This document shows positions 8,401-17,136 of a stretch of 64,000 nt of DNA, piece after piece. This DNA comes from CAVZCK01 sp963798805 (GTDB lineage: Bacteria > Pseudomonadota > Alphaproteobacteria > Rhizobiales > Rhodomicrobiaceae): NCBI GenBank assembly GCA_963798805.1, contig CAWCVC010000016.1, positions 62,001 through 126,000 of the forward strand, in the 5' to 3' direction. The position numbers and the translations under genes were made by a program. Numbering within the stretch: the stretch's first letter is position 1; every line of letters begins with the position of its first letter. The notes beneath the pieces are model-generated. The model searched no databases and was not told where the DNA came from. It saw nothing but the letters and a program-made list of their open reading frames with translations.

Positions 8401-9784
8401 GCGCGCCGTTCCTGGTCGTCATGGAATCGGGAACAAGGCGCGTCAAAGCGAAGAGTTACCTTCCCAGTCGCCGCATGGCGGTGCTTCGCTACGATGATTT
8501 CAGCCTGACCAGCGCACCGGCGCAGATTGGCCTGCCAGTCATCGTGATCATCAGAGCCAGGATCAGGTTCTTCCTGACGCAGATAATATTCAGGCCGATG
8601 GACGAACATCACGACGTCGGCGTCCTGCTCAATCGCTCCACTTTCGCATCGGAGAGCTGCGGTCGCTTATCCTGCCGCTTTTCATTTTCCCGAGATAGCT
8701 GCGAGATGGCGATCAGCGGCACTTGCAAAGAGACCGCAATGGCTTTGAGGGCATTCGAGACGGCGGTCGCGATCTCATACCGGCTGCGCATGCCTTCGGC
8801 GCGCAAGAGTTGCAAATAGTCGACGATCACTAGTGCGACATTCTTTGTACGCACTTTGCGACGAGCACGGGAGAGCAACGCCTCGGGCGTGAGGCCTGCC
8901 GCAACTTCGAGATAAAGAGGCACCTTCTCCAGCACCTGCTCCACCACCTTAAGCTTTCGCCAGGCTGGCTCCCCATCGAAATGGCCGCTCTCAATCTGCC
9001 TGCCGGAGATGCCAGCTTCGGCGGCAAGTGCGCGAATGGCAAGTTCAGTGTCCGACATTTCGCATGACACGAAGAGCGCGGGCACGCCTTGCTTGGCGGC
9101 ATTCAGAGCAAGCTGCGCAGCAAGCGCGGACTTACCCATCGCCGGCCGGCCGGCAAGCACGATGAGATTTCCAGGCCTCAAGCCGCCAATCAGTTCATCG
9201 AGCGACTTGAAACCAGTCGAAAGCCCGGCCAAGGCGGTGCCGGTCTCATAGCGCTTGGCACTAGCAGCGAGCACTTCAGGAACGACTTCACCGAGGCGCC
9301 GTGTTTTACGTTGTCCGCTGTGGTCAGAAAGCCGAAATAGGTTGCCTTCAGCCTTTTCAATCTGACCGGCTACGGACGTATCGGCGGACACTGTATGGGC
9401 CGCATTGATAATCTCTTCTCCGATTGCGATGAGCGCGCGCCGACGTGCCAGCTCTCGGATGGTCATCGCATAATCAGGTGCGTTGATGACGCTGGTGGCG
9501 GAGGTAACGATGCGCGCAAGGTAGTGGGCGATCGTAATCTCTCCCACCATTTCTTCCGCTGGCAGATAGTCTTTCAAGGTGACGGGCGATGCCGTCCGTC
9601 CCGCCGCGATCAATTTGGCGGCGATTTCATAGATCCGGGCGTGAAGGGGGGCGTAAAAATGCTCTGCAATGAGCAAGTCCGACACGCTCTCGAACACGCG
9701 ATTGTTGATGAAGATCGCGCCCAGCAGGGCCTGCTCAGCTTCGATGTTGTGGGGCAGTTGCGGCAACGATGGCATAAACGTCAT
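8397..9784 (-). pseudogene. Replicative DNA helicase DnaB-like, 4-nt deletion
   Basis: DnaB family helicase, normally a hexameric ring that unwinds the fork. N-terminal domain begins LPHNIEAEQALLGAIFINN; the RecA-like core has Walker A AGRPAMGKSALA, LFVSCEMSDTELAIR and Walker B ALVIVDYLQLL. The first frame breaks after RPQLSD near 8648 and runs to a stop. The family sequence resumes in another frame as SGAIEQDADVVMFVHRPEYY and HRHAATGKVTLRFD, ending at 8397. Comparing with the expected LRESGAIEQ, four bases (about CTGC) are missing at 8647-8648. The product would lose the end of the motor domain. Start ATG 9784 has GAGG nine bases upstream. Confidence 0.85.
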
Positions 9785-9885
9785 CGCCTTGTTCCTCATT
9801 TCCTCAACTGATAGAACGGAAAATGCCCCGCCTGGTCTTGTCACTCGGCGGGGCACGATGGGGAGGGATCGATCGGCGGGTTTCG

Positions 9886-10188
9886 CTATGAGGACTTTTG
9901 ACCGCTGGTCATCTGTGCCGCACTCGTTGAAGCGAAGCAGCGTGCCGCTATCCACGTTTCCAGATCCGCTTGCCGATAGCGCACGGAGCGGCCCAACTTT
10001 ACGAAAACCGGCCCTGTGCCACTGACACGCATCTTATTGAGATAGGTTACGGACAATTGAAGATAGCTGGCGGCTTCCGGTGTCGTAAGCATTCGTCTTT
10101 GGGCCGAGCTTACAGGCGAATTGTCCAAAACGGAAAAATTGGCAGCCGCACTGGTTTCTGCGGCCCGACCGTTAAACGGGGCAGTCAT
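9886..10188 (-). CDS. AlpA/excisionase-like helix-turn-helix protein
   Basis: 100-residue DNA-binding protein of the MerR-like HTH_17 (excisionase/AlpA) group. The core RMLTTPEAASYLQLSVTYLN followed by FVKLGRSVRYRQADLETWIA is the winged-helix of this family, with the wing arginines R-S-V-R-Y-R. ATG 10188 has a good GAGG six bases upstream; the frame stays open for 21 more codons without a better start. It precedes the DnaB-like gene by about 100 nt in the same direction. Such proteins act as directionality factors or transcription activators for integrative elements. Confidence 0.8.
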   Translation of the reverse strand: MTAPFNGRAAETSAAANFSVLDNSPVSSAQRRMLTTPEAASYLQLSVTYLNKMRVSGTGPVFVKLGRSVRYRQADLETWIAARCFASTSAAQMTSGQKSS

Positions 10189-10881
10189 GGGTAACCTCGA
10201 GATGTTTGGATTCGAGAAGGTGCCTTCGGCAGCGAATATGTGAGCTGGCAACTCGGATGAAATCTGAATGCTCAGCTTTCAGAGGAGATCGATAAGGTCA
10301 GATGGACCTCCTTTCATTATGGATCATCAGTAAACAGGCGAAAGGTTCCGCTACTCACGCAGGTCCGCTCGATCATCATGCGAGGGCAAGTTAATCGGGC
10401 GCTTGGCTTTTCGGAGAATGGCAAAAAAAAATCGCTCATCGGAGGATGGCGGCGTCAACGACTCGGATATTCTTAACTTTAGTCACACCACGCGAAGCGA
10501 GCTCTTCGAAGTCAAATTTTATTCGCGGAGCCAATGGGTAGCACAAAGCAATCCGGTATATTTGTGAAAATTTCTGCTATATAAGACGTTTATATTGATC
10601 CTATTATACTTGAGTACCTTACTCATAGGCTCGCGTGTGCATCAGCTTGTTGACAAGTCGAACCAATCGTCTACTCCTCTCAAAAAACACCGTCACTCCA
10701 AAATTCTTAGTTTTCGGAAAAAAAATCTCCGAATGCGGGGGGCGCCGGTCCGAGACTTTGGGCAGGGCCAGAGATTTGCATCCCCCCTCCCAGTTCCAAC
10801 CGGTTGGACGCCAGGGGTGCAATCCCATACGCAAGTTCAATGATTGTCCGTTCCGGGTATTCTCCGTTGCCTGTACGCGAA

Positions 10882-10954
10882 AGCATCGGCAAGCTGCGGC
10901 GGAACGCAGTTCTCCCGACGCGGATCTGTCAACTGATTTTCCGATAGCGTCAAG
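10882..10954. repeat. Dispersed intergenic repeat, copy 1
   Basis: About 73 bp beginning AGCATCGGCAAGCTG and containing GGATCTGTCAACTGATTTTC followed by a CGTCAAG box. It matches 11229-11299 over its full length and 14607-14659 and 14291-14322 over the distal half. No gene is linked to it. Confidence 0.7.
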
Positions 10955-11228
10955 TTCTTTGGGGAATGTCTAAGTTGAAGTCGGGATGAACCCAGAAATC
11001 GCTACTCGAACACTGAAACGCGCACGCCTCAGCTCACTCCGTCAAGGCTCGGCGGCTCACGGAGCAATTAGTGCTATGTTGCCAGCAGACTTCCAACAAG
11101 AGAGCCGCTCATCCGATGATGGTAACGGTCATCCCTGAGTGCTCCAATCGGCTCACAATTCTCGAGGCTCGAACCTGGAACTTTGTGGATCAGGGTCGGC
11201 CGAAGTTGCCGATTGGAAGCATAAGGGA

Positions 11229-11299
11229 GCATCGGCATGCTGGCTCAGAACGCAATTCTCCCGAAGCGGATCTGTCAACTGATTTTCTTTTTTGTCAAG
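11229..11299. repeat. Dispersed intergenic repeat, copy 2
   Basis: About 71 bp in the same orientation as copy 1, 347 bp further on: AGCATCGGCATGCTGGC, then GGATCTGTCAACTGATTTTC and a GTCAAG box. The shared core is essentially unchanged while the flanks have drifted. Confidence 0.7.
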
Positions 11300-11346
11300 T
11301 ATCAATAACATGCGGATCGATGTGCCCCAGATAACGTCGCCACCTT

Positions 11347-11565
11347 TCAAGCTTGGCGCTGGGGCTTTACGAGTTTTCCAATAGCCTCCTGCCCATATGG
11401 CGACAGCCGCGCCCAGCGGTCTAGAGTCGCCCAGTAACCTCTGAGCGCCTCAGTCGGCACTTCATCACTACCACCGTCTTCCTCCCCATCCTCAGCCTTC
11501 GTCATATCAGATGTACCATAACGGAACGCGACGGTAGCCTCGATCAACGGCTCGATCGCTCCCAC
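11347..11565 (-). CDS. Small hypothetical protein
   Basis: 72 residues from GTG 11565, with GAGG ten bases upstream. The middle is acidic (KAEDGEEDGGSDEVPTE), followed by LRGYWATLDRWARLSPYGQE, an aromatic-rich helical segment. Not recognised. The preceding 37-codon gene is 36 nt upstream in the same direction, so the two may be fragments of one older gene. Confidence 0.35.
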   Translation of the reverse strand: MGAIEPLIEATVAFRYGTSDMTKAEDGEEDGGSDEVPTEALRGYWATLDRWARLSPYGQEAIGKLVKPQRQA

Positions 11566-11600
11566 AAAGTGAAAACCTCAGTATGAGAGCCCACGCCGAG

Positions 11601-11714
11601 CTAGCTAGCACCCTCGGTCGAGATCACCGGATCGGTGCCGAGCGGGCGATTGCCTGGATTGTCCTTTGCCGCCTTCGCTGAGGGCCGTTCGGGCTTGGGT
11701 CTTCTGCGTCCCAT
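11601..11714 (-). CDS. Very short basic protein, possible terminase-small-subunit N-terminus remnant
   Basis: 37 codons starting ATG 11714 with an excellent AGAGGA five bases upstream. The sequence MGRRRPKPERPSAK then KDNPGNRPLG recalls the N-terminal arm of P27-type phage terminase small subunits (basic GRR-PKP followed by a GNPGKRPL box). It ends at TAG 11601 before any folded domain, so if the resemblance is real this is a truncated remnant. Confidence 0.3.
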   Translation of the reverse strand: MGRRRPKPERPSAKAAKDNPGNRPLGTDPVISTEGAS

Positions 11715-12039
11715 GCGTTCCTCTTTGCGCAGCCAAGTGGCTACTACCAAAAAAAGTTTCGAAAACTCGCGCGCATTAATTTTTCTGGTGGGCGCCGGTC
11801 AGCGCGTGAAAGGCCGGCGACTTTTTATCGCCCTCCCGATCGGCGCCGGCGGGCATTCCAAATCTTGACCTCGTGGAGGGGGCTAACTCGATACGACTAG
11901 ACAACCATCTGGTCACTAAGACCAGGAGAAGCATGACTGCCTCAGATATATCAGCGGATTAAGTGTCGCGCGACATGGAAAACTGCCCCCTTGGCGACGC
12001 GAGGAATTGCCCCCCTCCTCGTAGCTGAGGAGCCCCTTT

Positions 12040-13341
12040 ATGGACAGAGAACGAATTGCGGAAAGCCCGTCGTGGAGTGATCCACGGGGGCAGGCGATGA
12101 AGACGCCGGACGACGTCGAGACTATGTTGCGGCTGAAGGCGTGCGGTTGGGGTTTGAAGCGCATCGCGGCGGCGCTGGGCTGCAGCCATCATACAGTGAA
12201 GCATTACGTGGCGGCGGGCGGCGTCGTGCCGTTCAAATCGCCACAGCGCTCGAAGACACTGGACGGGCACGAGGACTGGCTGCGCGAGCGATTCATCAGG
12301 CATCGCGGCAACGCCGATGTCGTGCGCCAGGATCTTCTTGCCGAGAAGGAGCTGGCGGTCAGCCTGCGGACGCTGCAGCGCGCCGTTGCGCCATATCGGC
12401 AGGCGCTCAAGGCCGAGGCCTTGGCGACGACACGGTTCGAGACGCCGCCGGGCCGGCAATTGCAGATCGACTTCGGCGAGCGGCTGGTCGAGATCGGCGG
12501 CACCAGGCTCAAGGTCTTCGTATTCGTGGCCACGCTCGGGCATTCGCGGCGACTGCATGTTCGGGCGTTCCGGCACGAGCAGCAGGCGAGCTGGTTCTCA
12601 GGGTTGGAGAGCGCATTCACGACCTTCGGCGGCGTGCCGGAGGAGGTGCTGATGGACAACCCGCGGGCGCTCGTGGCGCGTCACGACGCGGTAAGCCGCA
12701 CGGTCCAGTTCAACGACAAGCTGCTGGCGTTCGCCAGGCATTGGGGCTTCACGCCCCGGGCCTGTGCGCCGTACCGGGCGCGCACGAAGGGCAAGACCGA
12801 GAACGGCGTCGGCTATGTGAAAAAGAACGCCATCGCCGGGCACGCCTTCGCGAGCTGGGAGGCGTTCGAGGCGCACTTGGCCAAGTGGGAGCGGGAGGTC
12901 GCGAACGTCCGTGTGCATGGCACGACCGGCGAGGCGCCGATCGCCCGTTTCGAGCGCGACGAAGCGCACCGGCTTAAGCCGCTTGGGAGCCGGCCGCCGT
13001 TCGGCGCGTTGCGCGAGCTGTCGCGGATCGTCGGCACCGACTGCGCGGTCGAGATCGACACCAACAGCTACTCCGTGCCGTGGCGCCTCATCGGCGAGCG
13101 GGTCGCTGTTACGCTGGCCGCCGGCGAGGTGCGCATCCGGCATGGCGTGCGCGAGGTCGCTGTCCACCGCCAGGCGGAAGGCCGGCGCCAGCGTGTCGTC
13201 GACCGCACGCACCTCGACGGCGTTGCCGGCCGCGATGGCGCTGTGCGCAGGCAGGCGATCGAAGTGGCTCCGGTCGCGCCTCCGCCAACGCTGCTGCGGC
13301 CGCTTGCCGAGTACGAAGCCGCCATCGGAGGGAGCTTCTGA
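12040..13341 (+). CDS. istA: IS21-family transposase IstA
   Basis: 433-residue DDE transposase that cuts and joins the element ends. N-terminal helix-turn-helix (LKRIAAALGCSHHTVKHYVA, about residues 40-59), then an rve integrase core with the catalytic triad in QLQIDFGERL (Asp), EEVLMDNPRAL (Asp) and KGKTENGVGYVKKN (Glu), and a C-terminal Mu-type beta barrel. Full length. ATG 12040 has AGGAG seven bases upstream; a second Met is at 12097. The stop overlaps the istB start as TGATG. Confidence 0.95.
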   Translation: MDRERIAESPSWSDPRGQAMKTPDDVETMLRLKACGWGLKRIAAALGCSHHTVKHYVAAGGVVPFKSPQRSKTLDGHEDWLRERFIRHRGNADVVRQDLLAEKELAVSLRTLQRAVAPYRQALKAEALATTRFETPPGRQLQIDFGERLVEIGGTRLKVFVFVATLGHSRRLHVRAFRHEQQASWFSGLESAFTTFGGVPEEVLMDNPRALVARHDAVSRTVQFNDKLLAFARHWGFTPRACAPYRARTKGKTENGVGYVKKNAIAGHAFASWEAFEAHLAKWEREVANVRVHGTTGEAPIARFERDEAHRLKPLGSRPPFGALRELSRIVGTDCAVEIDTNSYSVPWRLIGERVAVTLAAGEVRIRHGVREVAVHRQAEGRRQRVVDRTHLDGVAGRDGAVRRQAIEVAPVAPPPTLLRPLAEYEAAIGGSF

Positions 13342-14192
13342 TGCCGCGAGCCAAGAAAGCGCCCGACGTTCCGACCGACAAGCTCGACGCCATGCTGGCG
13401 CGATTGCAGCTCGGCGGCATCCGCGATCAGCTTGACAGCCTGCTCGATGAGGCGGCGCGGTCCAACCTGTCGACGCGGGAGACGCTCGCCCTGCTGTGCG
13501 AGCGTGAGATCGCGCGTAAGGATCACCGCCGCATCGAGATGGCATTGAAGCTGGCTCACTTTCCGGCGGTGAAGGAGCTGTCGGGCTTCGACTTCGAGGC
13601 GCAGCCCTCCCTCGATCCCAAGCAGATCCGCGACCTGGCCGCCTCCCGCTGGATCGCCAACGGCGAAAACGTGCTTCTGCTCGGCCCGCCCGGTGTGGGC
13701 AAGACGCATCTCGCGATCGCGCTCGGCCGCGAAGCAATTCTGGCGGGCTACTCGGTACAGTTCACGACAGCAATGGCGCTGGTCGCAGGCCTCGCCAAGG
13801 CGCATGGCGAGAAGCGGCTTGACGAGAAGCTGGTCGGCTTCACCAAGGCGAAGCTGCTGATCGTCGATGAGCTTGGCTATCTGCCGCTCGAGCCCGACGC
13901 CGCGCATCTGTTCTTCCAGCTCGTCAGCCGCCGCTACGAGACCGGCGCGATGCTGATAACCTCGAACCGCAGCGTCGCCGAGTGGGGCACGGTGTTCGCC
14001 GACCCCGTCGTCGCCACCGCCATCCTCGACCGGCTCCTGCATCACAGCCACGTGCTGACGATCCGAGGCGACAGCTATCGGCTGCGCGCCAAGCGAAGGA
14101 GCGGACTGATCAAGCCGCCCGCCGGTGACGGCCTTCCGGTCGGCTCCGCCTCCCTCCACGCCGTCACCGGCAACCACCAACCAACTTCGTGA
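13341..14192 (+). CDS. istB: IS21-family helper ATPase IstB
   Basis: 283-residue AAA+ ATPase related to DnaC that selects target DNA and stimulates IstA. Walker A LLGPPGVGKTHLAIALG, Walker B LLIVDELGYLPLE, sensor 1 AMLITSNRSVAEW, and the C-terminal arginine-rich segment DSYRLRAKRRSG. Starts at ATG 13341, overlapping the istA stop by one base, so it is translationally coupled. Complete and undamaged. Confidence 0.95.
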   Translation: MPRAKKAPDVPTDKLDAMLARLQLGGIRDQLDSLLDEAARSNLSTRETLALLCEREIARKDHRRIEMALKLAHFPAVKELSGFDFEAQPSLDPKQIRDLAASRWIANGENVLLLGPPGVGKTHLAIALGREAILAGYSVQFTTAMALVAGLAKAHGEKRLDEKLVGFTKAKLLIVDELGYLPLEPDAAHLFFQLVSRRYETGAMLITSNRSVAEWGTVFADPVVATAILDRLLHHSHVLTIRGDSYRLRAKRRSGLIKPPAGDGLPVGSASLHAVTGNHQPTS

Positions 14193-14251
14193 ACCCGAGT
14201 GGGGGCTGTTCTTCATGACGCAAAGGGGGTAGTTCCGGATGTCGTTTGACA

Positions 14252-14767
14252 ATTAAGCGATATCGGTCCAAGCGCAAAGCGCCCAGGAAGCATCTGTCAA
14301 CCGATTTGCCCAAAGCGTCAAGGCGCGTGGCCAACTGACTTCATCAAAACCGGCCTTGGTGCGAGAGTTTGCCGTCACATTCATGCCGTATGTCCCGACA
14401 GCAACAGCTTTCCGATTGCTGTCTGTCCATGCGGTGAAGAGAGTTTCAACAAATCCGCGATCGCCTGAACGTCGCAGCTACCAGTGAGGTCGCATGAGCG
14501 CGGCCTTTTGGTTTACATCTTCTGATGTGGGTCGCGGAGAATGCCTTAACTGAGCTGAGGCCGCTGGTAGACAGCGGTCGTCAGTCAAGAAGAGCAGTCT
14601 AGGTCTGGACGCAATGCGTCCGAGACGGATCTGTCAACTGATTTTCCACTAACGTCAAGCCTGGACGAAAGAAAAGAAATGTCTCGGTGATCGGCGGCCT
14701 TGCGCGCTTCCAGCTACGAAGCGCGGTCTTGATCCCTGGTCGATATTCTTGCATGGTCGATCTCCCG
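14252..14767. other. Intergenic with two more copies of the dispersed repeat
   Basis: About 515 bp without a supported gene between the IS21 element and vapC. It contains a weak copy (14291-14322: CATCTGTCAACCGATTTGCC plus CGTCAAG) and a strong copy (14607-14659) of the repeat found at 10882 and 11229. Nothing else is recognised. Confidence 0.5.
14607..14659. repeat. Dispersed intergenic repeat, copy 3
   Basis: Contains GGATCTGTCAACTGATTTTC, five variable bases, and CGTCAAG, as in copies 1 and 2. The upstream part (GGACGCAATGCGTCC) differs from copies 1 and 2 and is itself an inverted repeat. Confidence 0.65.
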
Positions 14768-15184
14768 TCAGTTCTCTGCCCAGTTCTCCCAAACGAGCCC
14801 CGATACACGGTCGAATTCCTTGATATTTGCTGTCGCCACTGTCGCGCCGAGTTGCAGAGCCTGTCCGGCAATCAACGTGTCATAGGGACCGCTGGGATGG
14901 CCGAGCGCCTCAAGGGTCGCCCTTACCTCCCCAGCCGCTTTCGCGTCCTGGTCCTCGAACGGAACAGATACAATCGCGCCGGCCAAAAAAGCACGTAGGC
15001 GCTCCGCATTCTTCTGCCGCGCCGCGCTGCGGGCGACGCCGTACCAAAGCTCGTACACAGAAATCGAGGAGATCAGAACCTCGCTTCCCTTGAGAGCCTT
15101 ACGTAGGTGCTTTCTAACCGCAGGCGGATTTTCATTGATGATCGCGATGGCCGCGTTCGTATCCAGAAGATATTTCCGGCTCAC
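14768..15184 (-). CDS. vapC: PIN-domain toxin VapC
   Basis: 138-residue PIN-fold ribonuclease, the toxin of a VapBC pair; VapC proteins cleave tRNA or rRNA sites and stop translation. The acidic metal-binding residues are visible: Asp in RKYLLDTNAAIAII, Glu in SSISVYELWYGVARS, Asp in HPSGPYDTLIAGQALQLGA, and the terminal TANIKEFDRVSGL. GTG 15184 overlaps the vapB stop as GTGA, the normal coupling for this module. Full length and intact. Confidence 0.92.
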   Translation of the reverse strand: MSRKYLLDTNAAIAIINENPPAVRKHLRKALKGSEVLISSISVYELWYGVARSAARQKNAERLRAFLAGAIVSVPFEDQDAKAAGEVRATLEALGHPSGPYDTLIAGQALQLGATVATANIKEFDRVSGLVWENWAEN

Positions 15185-15429
15185 TCGAATTTATCCACGG
15201 GTTCCGGCATTGGGGGCTGATTGCGACCTTCAGGCATGAAAGGCTCGTCAGCGAAGCGATCAAGTTCGGCGAACCAAGCATCGATATCCGCCATGATTGG
15301 CTCAAGCAGAATGCCACCCTTAACGCGACGCACGCGCACCCGGTCACCCGGCAGGCGAAACGCCACGGGCAAACGAACCGCTTGGCTGCGTCCATGCATG
15401 AAGATCTTCGCTATACCCTTATCTGGCAT
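15181..15429 (-). CDS. vapB: AbrB-type antitoxin VapB
   Basis: 82-residue antitoxin with an N-terminal swapped-hairpin AbrB/SpoVT fold: IAKIFMHGRSQAVRLPVAFR and DRVRVRRVKGGILLEP. The C-terminal tail (WFAELDRFADEPFM) is the part expected to wrap the VapC active site. ATG 15429 is preceded by CAGGAG at a good distance; a longer reading from 15471 is unconserved and runs through the operator, so I reject it. The VapBC complex normally represses its own promoter. Confidence 0.9.
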   Translation of the reverse strand: MPDKGIAKIFMHGRSQAVRLPVAFRLPGDRVRVRRVKGGILLEPIMADIDAWFAELDRFADEPFMPEGRNQPPMPEPVDKFE

Positions 15430-15442
15430 GATGATACTCCTG

Positions 15443-15460
15443 CATTGATATACATCAATG
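15443..15460. promoter_or_regulatory. Palindromic vapBC operator candidate
   Basis: CATTGAT-ATAC-ATCAATG is a perfect inverted repeat with 7-bp arms and a 4-bp spacer, 14 bp upstream of the vapB start, next to the AT-rich TATATAC. Its position fits the autoregulatory site of VapBC operons. Confidence 0.6.
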
Positions 15461-15629
15461 ATATATACCACTAAGCCGCAATTTGCGAGATGTTCGGCGG
15501 GAGCCGTCGCTATGGCGGTGCGATGGTGACAACGTCAGGTAGCGTTCGGCATTTAACGGGCAAACACTGGCGACCGCGCGCGCGGCGTTCGCCAGACGGC
15601 CGATCATCAGCTATTCAGCAGCTGAACGC

Positions 15630-16997
15630 TCAAAAAGAGCTTCCCTCAACAGGGGGGAGCATTTGCCTACCTGGAATTGGGATGCCCGACGCAGGTGTCG
15701 GTAACGGGACCCAATGACCACGAGGTTGGTATTCATATGCGCTCGGCTCCTCCAGCCAAATGAGCTGGCTCAGCTCCCCAGCCATCGCGCGGTCGATATA
15801 CGTAGCAACCCGATTAGCCGCTTCGAGCACCATTCTTTCTGGCGCGCGAATATAGCCTTGCGTCGTGGTCCTCGATGTGGAATGGCCAAGCAGATGAGCA
15901 ACGATGGTCTCGCTGCAGCCGAGTTCAAAGGCGGCGGACGCGTAGCCATGACGCAGACTGTGCGGCGTAAGCCCCATGACGTGCCTTCGCCAATAGCGCC
16001 CAAGGTTGCTGAAGGCGAGATGGTCATCGCAAGTGCTCGGGAAGACATAAGTTTGATCCAGCCGGACCAACTCTCGCAGGAGTCTTATCGCCGGCTCACC
16101 GAGCGGCCGAACTGAAGGCCCCGTTTTGCTGTCGGCGAGCCTTATACAGCGATTAGGGAGATCAACCTCGGCGCAACGGAGGTTGTTTGCTTCGCTTCTG
16201 CGAAGGCCAATCAAGGCGAGCAGCCGCGCTATTGCGCAAAACTGCCACGGGTCACCTATACGTTCTGCGTTCGATATGCGTTTCCCAAAGCTGGCGTAAT
16301 CCTCAAAGCTTAGCCGGATGCTCTTGCGTTTGTCCTTAGTGCGCGGAACGTCCCTGCACGGATTTGTGCTGACGTACCGGCATTTCACTGCGTAGGTAAA
16401 GATCGCGCTCAGCCGGGCAACGGTACGTCTGGCCGCCCCTTCACCACCTCTCACGACAGCCTTGCCGCGCGATCCGGGGACCTTAAAAATGCCTGCGGTT
16501 TTTCCCTCGGTGACCGCCATGATAAACCAGGCAACATCGTCCGGCGTAATGTCGCGCACGATTTTCTTGCCCAGTAGCGGGATCACATGCCGACGGCATG
16601 AGCCCTCATCCGTATATAATGTCGATGGTTTCAAAGGACGACCACTTCGCTTCAGCGTGTAGGGATGTCCTCGCCGCACCCTTTCAAAATATTCGTCAAC
16701 GAGTTGGGACATGGTCAGCGCGTTTTTGTCTTCTTCGCGTATTTTCGCCGGATCGCGACCTCGATCCACCTCACGCAGAAGTTTCTTAGCTTCTTCGCGT
16801 GCCAGCTCCGGGGTCCATGTGCCATGCGTTCCGATGGTTGCCTTTCTCGATCGACCTTGCGGGGTTCGATACTGGATGAAGTAGGTCTTCCTCCCGCTGC
16901 GTTTGACCCTCACTCCGAACCGCTTGACCTCGTCGTCCCAAAAAGACTTGTCGCCATTCGACTTTAAGCTATCGACCGCACGCTTGGTAATTTTCAT
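15630..16997 (-). CDS. int: Tyrosine site-specific integrase (DUF4102 arm-binding type)
   Basis: 455-residue tyrosine recombinase of the phage/island type. N-terminal arm-binding domain (KSFWDDEVKRFGVRVKRSG, TYFIQYRTPQGRSRKATIG), core-binding domain, and catalytic domain with Arg in ALIGLRRSEANNL, the HxxR box in TPHSLRHGYA, His in LLGHSTSRTT and the nucleophile in TTQGYIRAP. Usual length is about 400; the last 40 residues are proline-rich and unconserved. No tRNA gene was found next to it. It may belong to the element that brought the replication module, or to a separate island. Confidence 0.88.
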   Translation of the reverse strand: MKITKRAVDSLKSNGDKSFWDDEVKRFGVRVKRSGRKTYFIQYRTPQGRSRKATIGTHGTWTPELAREEAKKLLREVDRGRDPAKIREEDKNALTMSQLVDEYFERVRRGHPYTLKRSGRPLKPSTLYTDEGSCRRHVIPLLGKKIVRDITPDDVAWFIMAVTEGKTAGIFKVPGSRGKAVVRGGEGAARRTVARLSAIFTYAVKCRYVSTNPCRDVPRTKDKRKSIRLSFEDYASFGKRISNAERIGDPWQFCAIARLLALIGLRRSEANNLRCAEVDLPNRCIRLADSKTGPSVRPLGEPAIRLLRELVRLDQTYVFPSTCDDHLAFSNLGRYWRRHVMGLTPHSLRHGYASAAFELGCSETIVAHLLGHSTSRTTTQGYIRAPERMVLEAANRVATYIDRAMAGELSQLIWLEEPSAYEYQPRGHWVPLPTPASGIPIPGRQMLPPVEGSSF

Positions 16998-17136
16998 GTC
17001 CGTGTGCCCCTGATTTTATTCCGTATACGCTCCAAACAGGCAACCACTGGAGAGCTCCAGAAGGTAAAATCATGGCACTTACAGGAATCTCTGTCAACGT
17101 CGCAGCGTTGAGAAACGCATTGAAAATCAGCCCTTT

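Larger units (their letters stand above)
10189..11346. other. Long gene-free stretch
   Basis: More than 1.1 kb with no convincing gene on either strand. It holds two copies of a repeat (10882-10954 and 11229-11299). The 10700-10860 part has short homopolymer runs and is not coding in character. Confidence 0.5.
11964..14251 (+). mobile_element. Intact IS21-family insertion sequence with 6-bp target duplication
   Basis: Ends are inverted repeats: left TGTCGCGCGACATGGAAAAC (continuing TGCCCCCTTGGCG), right, read inward, TGTCAAACGACATCCGGAAC (continuing TACCCCCTTTGCG). The 2288-bp element is flanked by ATTAAG at 11958-11963 and again at 14252-14257, a perfect target duplication. The subterminal CTGCCCCC/TTGCCCCC repeats at the left end are typical IstA sites. 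istA and istB are both full length, so it is probably a recent, potentially active insertion. Confidence 0.95.

Noticed and set aside
10595..10973. Several short frames on both strands
   Set aside because: None has a ribosome site, family match or conserved overlap; they lie in a stretch that behaves as non-coding.
13068..14252. Long minus-strand frame opposite istB
   Set aside because: It is the mirror of a high-GC coding sequence; istA and istB on the plus strand have full family motifs and element ends.
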